Part shown: one piece after another, positions 7,416 through 16,100 of the stretch
How positions within the stretch are numbered: position 1 is the first letter of the stretch
How the letters are laid out: each line of letters begins with the position of its first letter
Assembly: GCF_042658845.1 (NCBI RefSeq)
Contig: NZ_JBHSRI010000022.1
Location: 1-39,775, forward strand
Length of the DNA stretch: 39,775 nucleotides
Reading direction: 5' to 3'
DNA from: Paenisporosarcina macmurdoensis
GTDB lineage: Bacteria; Bacillota; Bacilli; Bacillales_A; Planococcaceae
Program-made: the position numbers and the translations under genes
The notes under the pieces: model-generated
What the model saw: only the letters and a program-made list of their open reading frames with translations
What the model was told of the DNA's origin: nothing
Databases searched by the model: none

Positions 7416-8720
7416 TCAGCCCAATTTTGTTTGCTTACGAGACCAAACAACGACTGGAATTAGCAGTAATGAAAGGAAGCCTCCAGCTATAGAAAGTGTA
7501 GCGTAACTTGTTATTGCCACCACTATTCCTGAAAGACCTCCACCAGATACACCAGCTAGAGCTACCAAGACATCCACTTTCCCTTGTGTTTTTGCCCGAT
7601 TGGATGGCTGTGTTGAATCCACGATTAAGGCTGTGCCACTAATTAAACCAAAGTTCCAGCCTAGTCCAAGTAGTGCAAGTGCGATGATTAAAACCATTAA
7701 GTTATCGGCAGGTGCAAATGCTGCTACTAAGCCTGCAGCCATTAATGTAGCCCCAGCAGCGACTGTCATGACAATGCGTCCAAGTTTATCAACGAGTATA
7801 CCAGTCACAAGTGACGGCAGGTACATAGCGGCAACATGAATACCGATAACCATTCCTATATCACTTAAATCATGTCCGTGATGCCTCATATGTATGGGTG
7901 TCATCGTCATTATGGCAACCATGACTATTTGAGTGATCACCATTACCGTTGCTCCTAAGATGATTCCTCGCTTGTTGCTTTCCAGTGTTTTAGCATTCTC
8001 ATCTAATAGATTATTATCGCTTTGAGAATCTGCAATGGCATTTGCAATGGCAAGTGGATCGGGTCGAAGTAAAACTAATAGAACTAAACCAGCAATAATA
8101 TAGGCTACTGCCGCTAAAATGAACGGACCAGCTAAAGATGGCACACCGATTGAAACAGCGAATTGACCCATTACTCCGACTAAGTTTGGACCGGCAAAAG
8201 CACCAAATGTAGTTGAAACCATTGCAATACTAATAGCCTTTCCACGCTGTTTAGCATTTGCTAAGTCAGTCCCTGCATAGCGTGCTTGTAAGTTGGTAGC
8301 CGTACCGAAACCATAAATTAGGAATGAAGCAAACAGCAGGAAGATATTATTGGTTAATGCTGCGATAATTACTCCGATTGCGCCAAGACCACCAGTCAAG
8401 AACCCTGTTGCAAGTCCTGAGCGCCGTCCAAAACGTTGCGACAGGCGCCCTATAATTAGTGCGGCACCAGCAGAACCAAGAGTAAACAGCGCAACAGGAA
8501 CTCCTGCAAAACTATCTGTTCCTAGCATATCTTGAGCGAGAAGTGCCCCAACAGTTATCCCTGCTGCAAGTCCTGCTCCCCCGAAAATTTGTGAAATGAC
8601 AACGATCCACAAAGTTCGTCTGTAAAGCTTTTGTTGTTTCTCTGGCGAATCAATATAACTCTGCATCCAATCTGGATGACGTTTAATAAGGCCTGAATCA
8701 TCAGGTTTCTGCGACATCAT
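7416..8720 (-). CDS. MFS transporter (12-helix drug/metabolite transporter type)
   Basis: 434 residues with about twelve hydrophobic helices and a polar central loop near residues 225-250 (DSQSDNNLLDENAKTLESNK), the standard 6+6 major facilitator layout. Motif A appears as GRLSQRFGRRSGLATG in the loop between helices 2 and 3, with a weaker repeat VDKLGRIVMTVAAG in the second half. It should act as a proton-coupled exporter in the cytoplasmic membrane; the substrate is not readable. A 40-residue polar N-terminal tail precedes helix 1. AAAGAGG lies 5-8 bp before two consecutive ATGs (8720 and 8717), either of which could be used. Single-gene unit with its own terminator. Confidence 0.88.
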   Translation of the reverse strand: MMSQKPDDSGLIKRHPDWMQSYIDSPEKQQKLYRRTLWIVVISQIFGGAGLAAGITVGALLAQDMLGTDSFAGVPVALFTLGSAGAALIIGRLSQRFGRRSGLATGFLTGGLGAIGVIIAALTNNIFLLFASFLIYGFGTATNLQARYAGTDLANAKQRGKAISIAMVSTTFGAFAGPNLVGVMGQFAVSIGVPSLAGPFILAAVAYIIAGLVLLVLLRPDPLAIANAIADSQSDNNLLDENAKTLESNKRGIILGATVMVITQIVMVAIMTMTPIHMRHHGHDLSDIGMVIGIHVAAMYLPSLVTGILVDKLGRIVMTVAAGATLMAAGLVAAFAPADNLMVLIIALALLGLGWNFGLISGTALIVDSTQPSNRAKTQGKVDVLVALAGVSGGGLSGIVVAITSYATLSIAGGFLSLLLIPVVVWSRKQTKLG

Positions 8721-8906
8721 TCAAACCTCTTTCCGACAATAGTATCTTATGTATTTTATGATTTCCTTCATTATTATATCCTCTTAATTTAATAATACTA
8801 TTACTATGACTTACAATTTTTTAAGAAATAATTACTCTAAATCATATCTGATTAATAGGGATGAATGATTGAATATGTCACTGAATTAATTATCATCGAC
8901 CAACAA

Positions 8907-8951
8907 GGAAAAAGAGCTGTACAGGATAATGACCCCCGCTCAGCTCTTTTT
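8907..8951. terminator. Bidirectional terminator after the DUF2157/GDYXXLXY operon
   Basis: GGAAAAAGAGCTG pairs with CAGCTCTTTTTCT across a 21-base loop. It is about 50 bp downstream of the stop at 9002. Confidence 0.8.
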
Positions 8952-9001
8952 CTAATTGGATTTAATTATGAAATCACCCATTATTTAAAGAAAGTTAGAA
9001 A

Positions 9002-9541
9002 TTATTCGACACTCCTCAGAATGGCATAGCCATTACGTACTTTAATTGTTGCTATTAGCTCCCCTTTGCGTGCTTTGTCTTCTAACTCTAATCCAGTATC
9101 ATCCTCTAAATAGTATTGTTCAATTGGAATTGATACCCTGACTTTTTCCTCGTATATGCTTGGATGAAGTAGTACTTTTAAATAGGTACCTGATTTTGGT
9201 TTACTCTTGGATAAGTTAGTCACTTGGTGGGTATCCGTTTCCTTACTATATGCTAAACGTATATACACTTTTAAATCATCTTCTGAGTAACCATTTGCAT
9301 GGTCTTCTAGTTCTTTTCGCAAAGAACTTTCTACAAGATTAACTGGAATGTTTTCCGCTTCGAAGTCTAAATCTACATAGTCCCCGTAGAATATGTTGCT
9401 AGGATCTACCGGTACTGTTTGGAGCCGTATTGTTTCGCCATAATTGATTGTAGCTAATGGCTTAATTGTCATGCTTAACAAAAGGATAATCGGAAGTAGT
9501 AGAGAGATTAAAAATAATTTATTCTTTGTGAGGTTCTTCAT
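9002..9541 (-). CDS. GDYXXLXY-family membrane-anchored protein
   Basis: About 179 residues. One N-terminal membrane helix (about residues 8-28) is followed by an extracytoplasmic domain with the name-giving motif (FYGDYVDLDFE near residue 55) and a second conserved stretch near the end (ELIATIKVRNGYAIL). The molecular function of this family is unknown. ATG 9541 is supported by AAGGAG upstream and overlaps the end of the DUF2157 gene by 23 bp, so the two are translationally coupled. GDYXXLXY proteins are commonly found beside DUF2157/DUF4401 membrane proteins, and this pair fits that pattern. Confidence 0.82.
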   Translation of the reverse strand: MKNLTKNKLFLISLLLPIILLLSMTIKPLATINYGETIRLQTVPVDPSNIFYGDYVDLDFEAENIPVNLVESSLRKELEDHANGYSEDDLKVYIRLAYSKETDTHQVTNLSKSKPKSGTYLKVLLHPSIYEEKVRVSIPIEQYYLEDDTGLELEDKARKGELIATIKVRNGYAILRSVE

Positions 9542-10976
9542 TCTTAACCATCTCCTTTCTCCGCGTTTTTTCAAACCAATAGCCGAGACCTAGTAATAAT
9601 AAGCCCCCAATGATGAAAGCAATTGATTTGTCCATAAATGCTAGTGATAGATCTACATAGAAACGTAGGACGAACACACAGACAATGGCTACTCCGTACA
9701 GATTCTCGTTTTTAACAAGTGTCAGTGCATAGATGATATATAAGACTGAGAACACAACTGACGCTAGTAAAGCTTTGGAGTCTGGCGCATCCATGTAATT
9801 GCTAAAATCCTTGTAAAACATAGGAAACCATACATCAGGAATTGACATTAGTAAAGCAGTTGGGAAATGTAGTATTGTTCCTGTTAACCTCATGAAATCT
9901 TTATAATCCGGATGTTGGATATAGGTAATGAGCATCCATAGTGTGAAGTAGAAAAGTGCTATGGCTGCAAAATTCTCATACTCAAAGTGGTAAAATAACA
10001 GTGCCGATAATATGACTGTAAAAGTGAAATTGACGATGAATAATGGTTGTGACTTATTCATCATCACATGTCCTATGTAGAAAAGAATCGGTACCGCTAA
10101 TACAGCTACATAAGGAAAGTTGTCATGTTCTAATATAGGTTCGAACAAAAAATGCATGGCAATGAATTGATAGAGTAACACAAAGTTTGCAATCATTAGT
10201 TCTACTGATTTATTCATAACAAAATAGTTTAGTGCGAAAAGTGCAGGTATGATTAATATCGGTAAATACTTGGTCCAGTCATCTGCGAACATGAAGGTCA
10301 TTTCAATAAACTGATAGAGAATAAAGAAGTTTACCAGTCTTACATAAACGTTGTTTCGCATGAAATAGTAGCCAAAAGCAAAAAGTGCAGGAATGATGAG
10401 AATAGGTCCATATTCTAATAACCCTTCTGCAAAAAGGAACTTCATTTCAATAAATGCATAAATAAATACTAAACTTGCCCCTTTTAATATGTTGTCTTTT
10501 AAATACAACCCTAAAGGCAGAATTCCGATTCCCCACATTAAAAAGGCATCTTCTAAATTTCCACCTAAGTGAAACATCTGGCCGATATAGAATATTTCAG
10601 CACCATACGCAAATGCCCCTATATAATAAGAAGCTCTTGAGAGATGTGGTTTTTTCTTTTCTAAAACAAACCCCACTACATAGAACACGATCAGCGTAGT
10701 TAATAATATTAAAAATTTGAATGTCTTCGTAAGTTCAGACCAGTTACTCGCTACAAAACTTAAAATCCCTAAGCCGATTAGGACACCGCCTATAATCGAC
10801 AGAATTTGTACAGCGTTCATTTTTACCATTGGTGATTGAACTGGTGCTGCTGTTGGAGACTCGTACAAATCAATTAAGTCATTAGCTTGCCCTTTATTTA
10901 AATGGCCAGTGCTTTCTAGATAATTAAACTCCTTCTTAAGGAATTCGTAAGTAATCCTTGAAATTCTTCTCTTCAA
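9519..10976 (-). CDS. DUF2157 domain polytopic membrane protein
   Basis: About 485 residues. A cytoplasmic N-terminal helical part of about 70 residues precedes the DUF2157 hallmark (ILSIIGGVLIGLGILSFVAS followed by NWSELTKTFKF). About thirteen membrane segments follow, several of them in repeated FILYQFIEMTFMF-like units separated by Asp/Glu-containing turns, suggesting internal duplications. The C-terminus is basic (EKTRRKEM). Function unknown; probably works with the GDYXXLXY protein whose start overlaps it. TTG 10976 has AGGAGG 9 bp upstream; a GTG at 10985 lies too close to that site. In 10986-11180 no gene was recognised. Confidence 0.83.
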   Translation of the reverse strand: MKRRISRITYEFLKKEFNYLESTGHLNKGQANDLIDLYESPTAAPVQSPMVKMNAVQILSIIGGVLIGLGILSFVASNWSELTKTFKFLILLTTLIVFYVVGFVLEKKKPHLSRASYYIGAFAYGAEIFYIGQMFHLGGNLEDAFLMWGIGILPLGLYLKDNILKGASLVFIYAFIEMKFLFAEGLLEYGPILIIPALFAFGYYFMRNNVYVRLVNFFILYQFIEMTFMFADDWTKYLPILIIPALFALNYFVMNKSVELMIANFVLLYQFIAMHFLFEPILEHDNFPYVAVLAVPILFYIGHVMMNKSQPLFIVNFTFTVILSALLFYHFEYENFAAIALFYFTLWMLITYIQHPDYKDFMRLTGTILHFPTALLMSIPDVWFPMFYKDFSNYMDAPDSKALLASVVFSVLYIIYALTLVKNENLYGVAIVCVFVLRFYVDLSLAFMDKSIAFIIGGLLLLGLGYWFEKTRRKEMVKNEEPHKE

Positions 10977-11180
10977 TTGACACACCCTCCTTTACATTCA
11001 GTTTGACATCTACTAATAACCAAGATAACGCTCCCGACATTCCTGAGTATTTTAATACTGAATGAGCAAATCATCAGCAATTTCGACTGTCACTCAATTC
11101 AACTTTGTCTCCCATTTTGAAGGAATATTGTTCAATCCCAAACCCACACCGTGCTGCATCAGATAGCTTTTTGAAATTAC

Positions 11181-12608
11181 TTAAAATCTCGGAGCCACTC
11201 TTTTCTTCGTAGCTTGCTCATAAGAATATGCTAATTCAATTAATCTTGGTTCACTAAAAGCCTTTGCACTAAATGTCACACCAACTGGCATACCTTCAGC
11301 TGTATAGCCAGCAGGGACGGTAATCGACGGATAGCCTGCTTTTGCAGGTATTGCTGCACCACGATTACTCTCAAACAATAACGCATCTAAGTTGTGCTCC
11401 GCCATGACTACATCAATTCCTTCGTTAGCTGAATTTCTAAAGTCTATTTCACGGTGTTCTAAGTAGGTTGGATCGTAAGGATCATCACTCATCTTTTGAG
11501 CCTTTTCAAGTTCAATTTGTCCGAATTTCATTCTAACGTCTGGGTCCTGTTTATTAAATTCAATAAGATCTTCTAGTGATTTAATTGGCACTTCATTTGA
11601 AACCTTACTTAAATAAGCATTTATATCATGTTTGAATTCATGCCACAAAACAATAGAAGTGAAACTTGTTTTAGGAATCGTTACTTCTTCAATAATTGCA
11701 CCCTGTGATTTTATCTCTTCAATGGCTTCTTCAATTATCTTTCTTTCATCTGTATCTACAGCGCTTAAAAACGATCTATCTACTCCGATTCTAGCTCCAT
11801 TTAACCCTTCTGCTACTAAATGTTTCGTATAATCTTTTAACGCTTTTCCTTTACTCGTTTTCGTAATTGAATCCATTTCGTCCACTTCGGTTATCACGCC
11901 AAGTGTTATCGCCGCATCTGTAACCGTTCGAGTCATAGGGCCTGCAGTATCTTGGCTGTGTGAAAGTGGAATAATGCCTGTTCGACTAACTAACCCAACA
12001 GTAGGTTTAATCCCAACTAATGAATTAGCACTCGAGGGACTAAGGATTGAACCTGAAGTTTCCGTTCCAATCGCTACAACAGCGAAATTACAAGCAATCC
12101 CCGCCCCAGAACCCGAACTAGAACCACCTACACTTCCTGCAATAAATGAACCTACACCATAAGGATTTAAGACCTGTCCACCTAATCCACTGTATCCACT
12201 AGGTACATCTTCTGTCATAAAGTAAGCCCATTCACTCATATTAGCTTTCCCAAGAATAATAGCCCCTGCTTGTCGCAGCTGCTTAGCAACAAATGAGTCG
12301 TCTTTAGCAAAGTTATGTTCAAGAGCAAAGGCTCCCGCAGTTGTTGGCATGTTGTCGGCAGTTTCAATATTATCTTTTAGAATAACGGGAATGCCATGTA
12401 AAGGACCTCGAATGCCTTTTTCACGAACTTTATCCAACTCAGCAGCTATTTTTAAAGCATCTGGATTAATGCTTACTATTGCGTTGATTTTTGGACCATT
12501 GCGATTATAAGCTTCGATTCTATCTAAAAAAATTTGAACTAATTCTACCGAAGTCATTTGATTTGCTTCGTATGCTTGTTGAATTTCTGTGATGGTCTGT
12601 TCTTTCAT
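11181..12608 (-). CDS. Amidase signature family enzyme
   Basis: 475 residues, typical of the family. The Ser-cisSer-Lys triad parts are visible: Lys in PVILKDNIET, the Gly/Ser-rich loop GGSSSGSGAGIA with the cis-Ser, and the nucleophile region IGTETSGSILSPSS. Such enzymes hydrolyse amides to acid plus ammonia. It is not GatA in context: there is no gatC or gatB next to it, and the sequence is closer to the stand-alone amidases of Bacilli. No signal peptide is seen, so it is cytoplasmic. AAGGAG lies 7 bp before the ATG. It follows the nuclease-helicase gene by 73 bp without an obvious terminator between them, so read-through is possible. Confidence 0.9.
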   Translation of the reverse strand: MKEQTITEIQQAYEANQMTSVELVQIFLDRIEAYNRNGPKINAIVSINPDALKIAAELDKVREKGIRGPLHGIPVILKDNIETADNMPTTAGAFALEHNFAKDDSFVAKQLRQAGAIILGKANMSEWAYFMTEDVPSGYSGLGGQVLNPYGVGSFIAGSVGGSSSGSGAGIACNFAVVAIGTETSGSILSPSSANSLVGIKPTVGLVSRTGIIPLSHSQDTAGPMTRTVTDAAITLGVITEVDEMDSITKTSKGKALKDYTKHLVAEGLNGARIGVDRSFLSAVDTDERKIIEEAIEEIKSQGAIIEEVTIPKTSFTSIVLWHEFKHDINAYLSKVSNEVPIKSLEDLIEFNKQDPDVRMKFGQIELEKAQKMSDDPYDPTYLEHREIDFRNSANEGIDVVMAEHNLDALLFESNRGAAIPAKAGYPSITVPAGYTAEGMPVGVTFSAKAFSEPRLIELAYSYEQATKKRVAPRF

Positions 12609-12681
12609 GTTGATACTCCTTTTTTGTGGTTAGTTATTAAAAATGGTCTTTTTGTGGAAATTAATAGGAACCTCAAATTCA

Positions 12682-14577
12682 TTAATATTTTATTTCTTCA
12701 TCAATTCGGGTGATATCGTATGCTTGCATCTTTTGTTTAAAATGCTTTGCTAATTCCTTATCGCAACAATAGACATAACAACCCTTCATCCCACGAGTCA
12801 TCAAGGTCTTATACGTGTTCCTTACCAGTTTATCGAGTGGATCTATCTCATATTTCCCTTTTGGTTTCGCTGGTCTTGCACCTTTGTCCTTATAATGTTC
12901 TCGTTTCACTTCGATTGCATTTGTTTCGGGATTGAACGATAAATCGTTTCCTATTATAACTCCGACGTATTCCATCTCAAGTCCTTGCACGGTATGAATG
13001 CAGCCTATTTGAAGGGAGCAATCTGGATGGATTGCCCAGTCGATACGATTAGGGTCATTCCATGGCATAGCAAAATCATGTTCTTCAATGACTACGTCTT
13101 TTGATAATTGACCGTTTACTGGTTTCGTAATCCAGTCCCAAGCATAACCTGCTAATAGTCTTCCATTCTTTTCATGAACAATCTTCTCGACAAGTTCTTG
13201 AGGTGAATCTACAAGTTGGAAATCGAAGTCTCTGTCTAGAAGAACACCTTGATGTTGCTCATAGAGAATGTCGTTTAACCAATCCAGATAATTACCTGAA
13301 CCCCCACACCGAAATTGTGAATGTAGTTCAACTACATGAACAACAGAATTTTGTTTTAGTGCTTCTTCTTTTAGCAAGTCGAAACGTCCAATATCCTTAT
13401 TTGAAATTACTTGTTCATCATCAATAAAAAACACATTCAGTCTGCTTGAACGGATAATTTGGGTAGCCTGATTTTCGCCTTCTATTTTCTTTTTCATATG
13501 TCCCTGGTTTTTTAGTCGATGTGCTTCATCACATACTAAAACATTAAAATAGTTGTTTGGGGTTTCAACATAAGAAGCCGACCCCTTGAAAAGACTTCGT
13601 ATTTCAACAAACTCGCTAGTACCAATCAGTTTTTTTCGAAGGATTTCACGGAAAGCTTGGTTAGGCGTTATGTATTCAATCGTTGCGTTTTCTCCTAAAA
13701 GAAAATTCATTAAATTTAATCCAATAACTGATTTCCCGGTTCCTGGTCCTCCTTTTATTAAGATGGTATGCTTTTCGTCCGTTGCTAAATCAAGGCTTCT
13801 ATAAATCGACAACACTTTTTCATAAGCAACTTTTTGCTCATCCAATAATATGAATTCTTCGTTTCCTTCAAATAAAGAATTGACTGCTTCTACTAATTTC
13901 TTTGAAGGCTTAATTTTACCTTCTTCTATTTGCTTCGCAATTTCCGTACCTTTCCCTTCAGACACGCAATCTTTAATCATTTGCATTAATTGTTTATCAT
14001 CAAATTGAAAATAAATTGGGGATTGTTCTACATACGTTGCATATCGCTTATTTAACAAAGGTTCTTCTTCTCGATTTCTAGTAGGCATATAGTTATGCAA
14101 ATATGCACAAGAGGACAAATTGATTGAAGAGTCCTGGTATAGTGCTTCATTAAAATTTTCTAAATATCGTTTATACGAAAGGGATTGATAGGAAGGATGC
14201 ACTGTTTCACGTTCTCTTTTTCCTAAAAACGTTTTAACAATTCCGTCTCCATGGGCAATTTTTGATTCTTGCCATTGTTTTAATTCCACAATGACTGCAT
14301 TTTGCTGCCCTTTATTGTCTTCACCCGTTATCATAAAATCAATACGCTTTTCAGTTGAAGGCAGTTTATATTCTAAAAGGACATGCGTATCTTCCTTTAG
14401 TTCCGCATCTCTTAAAATTTTAGCCATTTGCGGAAGTGAGTTTGTCCATGAAAGAAGTTCGCTAGGAGAAACAGATCGATTCATCTTTTCTTGGATATTA
14501 GTTAGTAATACATTTCCTATATTTCTCTCAAGAACATGATTAATGAACCTGGAAGAAGTTTCATTGTAAATGATCAT
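12682..14577 (-). CDS. DUF2075 P-loop nuclease-helicase (SLFN group-3-like helicase domain)
   Basis: 631 residues in two parts. The N-terminal ~135 residues carry a PD-(D/E)XK nuclease pattern: E69, D80 (KRIDFMITG), E98-L-K100 (VIVELKQW) and a later SYQ at about 129-131. Residues ~245-620 form a superfamily-1-like helicase/ATPase: Walker A GGPGTGKS (276-283), Walker B VLVCDEAH (346-353), a Q/R-rich ELHSQFRCGG motif III-IV region, IHTVQGLEMEYVGV, and the terminal RNTYKTLMTRGMKGC motif VI. The DUF2075 family is widespread, poorly characterised, and often lies among restriction or defence genes. Here it stands alone beside housekeeping genes. All catalytic positions look intact. A role in DNA repair or antiviral defence is inference. 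GTAGGAG lies 6 bp before the ATG. Confidence 0.85.
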   Translation of the reverse strand: MIIYNETSSRFINHVLERNIGNVLLTNIQEKMNRSVSPSELLSWTNSLPQMAKILRDAELKEDTHVLLEYKLPSTEKRIDFMITGEDNKGQQNAVIVELKQWQESKIAHGDGIVKTFLGKRERETVHPSYQSLSYKRYLENFNEALYQDSSINLSSCAYLHNYMPTRNREEEPLLNKRYATYVEQSPIYFQFDDKQLMQMIKDCVSEGKGTEIAKQIEEGKIKPSKKLVEAVNSLFEGNEEFILLDEQKVAYEKVLSIYRSLDLATDEKHTILIKGGPGTGKSVIGLNLMNFLLGENATIEYITPNQAFREILRKKLIGTSEFVEIRSLFKGSASYVETPNNYFNVLVCDEAHRLKNQGHMKKKIEGENQATQIIRSSRLNVFFIDDEQVISNKDIGRFDLLKEEALKQNSVVHVVELHSQFRCGGSGNYLDWLNDILYEQHQGVLLDRDFDFQLVDSPQELVEKIVHEKNGRLLAGYAWDWITKPVNGQLSKDVVIEEHDFAMPWNDPNRIDWAIHPDCSLQIGCIHTVQGLEMEYVGVIIGNDLSFNPETNAIEVKREHYKDKGARPAKPKGKYEIDPLDKLVRNTYKTLMTRGMKGCYVYCCDKELAKHFKQKMQAYDITRIDEEIKY

Positions 14578-14726
14578 AGAAATCTCCTACCTCTAGTCTT
14601 ATTTATATATTTTATTGGAAAATAATTCATAGTTTTATTTTACCATCTTCCACGTAAGATAATGGATTTTAATTTAGAATATTGTATTATTTTAAAACGA
14701 ATATCTAATCACCAGTTATATAAAAT

Positions 14727-14770
14727 AAAAAAAGCTCTCAGACAAATAAATTCGTCTGAGAGCTTTTTTT
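14727..14770. terminator. Bidirectional terminator
   Basis: AAAAAAAGCTCTCAGAC, loop AAATAAATTC, GTCTGAGAGCTTTTTTT: a perfect 17-bp stem just downstream of the DUF2798 gene on the minus strand. Confidence 0.9.
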
Positions 14771-14782
14771 CGTTTATTATAT

Positions 14783-15244
14783 TTAAGCATTTATTTCTAG
14801 TTGAGCTTTTTTATCTTGAGATTCATGTAACTTCACCATCGCAAAACGGGCAATCGGTTGAATGACCAAACTTTCTGCAATAAGTACGATTACGAAGTTC
14901 CGTGGCCAATTTTTTAGCCAGTAGCTGAAGATTTCAGTACTAAAACCATTTCCTACAATATCGCCGATAAATGTCATAGCGGCTGACATTCCTAGTACAG
15001 TGAAAAGAATACGGAATACTATTTTGGCATTGAAGCTATCCGTTGGTTGAGTGAATTTTGCAGCTAAAGCTTCAGCAATACGCCCAAAAATTGCCGATTC
15101 AATAATCATAACAATAATCCACATAATCGGAATAGTTTTCAAAATGGCGAAAGCCACATCTCCGTTGAATTCCCCAACAGCGAGAATAATACTAAATGAT
15201 GTCATAAATAGAACCGTCAATGTAGAAATAATGGCGCCGTACAA
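14783..15244 (-). CDS. DUF2798-family membrane protein (possible 5' frameshift)
   Basis: 153 residues as read from a TTG at 15244. Four hydrophobic helices form two DUF2798-like halves; the second ends in the typical pattern of W-L-K-N-W-P-R-N-F, a hydrophobic run and QPIARFAM. Function unknown; membrane. The start is doubtful: 36 bp upstream, in another frame, a TTG (15281) opens KKDYQETARKA, the kind of charged leader expected before LLYGAIIS. One extra base near 15246 would join the two reading frames. So either the gene has a one-base deletion (or sequencing error), or translation begins at TTG 15244 behind AGGAAGG. Ends at a strong terminator. Confidence 0.72.
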   Translation of the reverse strand: MYGAIISTLTVLFMTSFSIILAVGEFNGDVAFAILKTIPIMWIIVMIIESAIFGRIAEALAAKFTQPTDSFNAKIVFRILFTVLGMSAAMTFIGDIVGNGFSTEIFSYWLKNWPRNFVIVLIAESLVIQPIARFAMVKLHESQDKKAQLEINA

Positions 15245-15420
15245 TAGGCCTTCCTAGCCGTTTCTTGGTAGTCTTTTTTCAAAATGTGTTTTTTTCTTCC
15301 TTTCAAAAAACTTAAAATTTTCGAAACTAACACAGAAATTAATTTTTAAAATTTGTTTACATGATTAAGACTTCAAAAGACAAACTAATATGAACCTAAA
15401 TTAAGAAAGGATGTTGTAAC

Positions 15421-15699
15421 GTGGGCAGAGATGATAACAAAACGTCAAGTAAAAACAAAAACACTTTACCTCAAACGCCAAAAAACCTAAAAATCCCACC
15501 AGGTCGTATAAAAGAAGAACTCGCTAGTGAATTTGCAGAAATTGGTACCAAAGCGTTGAAAGTTCTAAACAAATCTACTCATCAAAATATTGCACCAGAC
15601 AATATTAAAGGAGAACTCGCTAGTGAGTTCGCAGAAATAGGTACTAGATCGTTGAAAGGGAAAAACACATCCCTCCAATACACAACAAAGAAAGAGTAG
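15421..15699 (+). CDS. Small protein with duplicated ELASEF motifs, spore-protein (SASP)-like
   Basis: 92 residues, hydrophilic and basic. Two near-identical units, IKEELASEFAEIGTKALK (about residues 30-47) and IKGELASEFAEIGTRSLK (about 62-79), are separated by a 15-residue linker. Each holds E-L-A-S-E-F, which matches the consensus E-I/F-A-S-E-F at which the germination protease GPR cuts small acid-soluble spore proteins. Alpha/beta SASPs have it once, in KYEIASEFGV. The DNA of both units is also similar (GAACTCGCTAGTGA shared), showing a tandem duplication. GTG start behind GAAAGGATG. It is followed by a terminator and stands alone. It is not a standard alpha/beta SASP: the second conserved SASP block (GGxITKRLV) is missing. 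Spore function is inference. Confidence 0.6.
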   Translation: MGRDDNKTSSKNKNTLPQTPKNLKIPPGRIKEELASEFAEIGTKALKVLNKSTHQNIAPDNIKGELASEFAEIGTRSLKGKNTSLQYTTKKE

Positions 15700-15755
15700 C
15701 TTTGAGAAAATGAAGTGTAGATTACTGAGCTCAAAGATGTAATTCAATAAAATTA

Positions 15756-15795
15756 GCACTCACCTTATAAACTGTATTCGGTGGGTGCGTTTTAT
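15756..15795 (+). terminator. Terminator of the SASP-like gene
   Basis: GCACTCACC, loop, GGTGGGTGC followed by GTTTTATT, about 55 bp past the stop codon. Confidence 0.75.
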
Positions 15796-15842
15796 TAAAG
15801 TACGATTTTTTATCAATAATTTTTGCGTTTTGAGACTCATTT

Positions 15843-15938
15843 TCAAACTTTGATGACGATTTCCACATTGCCTCTAAAGATTCTATCTAAGATGCCTATT
15901 TGCCTAATATCTTTAAATTCCTCGTAAACGAAAGTCAT
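15843..15938 (-). pseudogene. Possible degenerate ORF in the gap downstream of the TetR gene
   Basis: A 31-codon minus-strand frame (MTFVYEEF to IFRGNVEIVIKV, then stop) is preceded in another frame by ELYLRLVVFGMGRV. The composition looks protein-like and the end resembles the closing strand of a dehydrogenase or quinone-oxidoreductase-like protein, but I cannot assign it. It is probably a remnant of a former neighbour of the TetR regulator. Nothing else was seen between 15800 and 16100. Confidence 0.25.
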
Positions 15939-16100
15939 ACACGACCCATTCCAAAAACAACTAAACGAAGATACAATTCTTCCGCTCCAAGCCGCCACTA
16001 ACTTCTAAAAGCTATCAGGAGCTCGTCACTAATTACAAATCCAATAAAATCAAGTTTACTAAAATTATTCTCGTTTTTACGATCATTTTAATTCCTTCGT

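Noticed and set aside
7600..8535. Plus-strand ORFs opposite the MFS gene
   Set aside because: They are antisense frames of a well-supported transporter, rich in Pro/Ala/Lys as typical for shadows, without ribosome binding sites.
11030..11165. Minus-strand stretch reading like AARCGFGIEQYSFKMGDKVE
   Set aside because: It lacks a start and a recognisable family, and neighbouring frames are equally open; I cannot separate it from chance.
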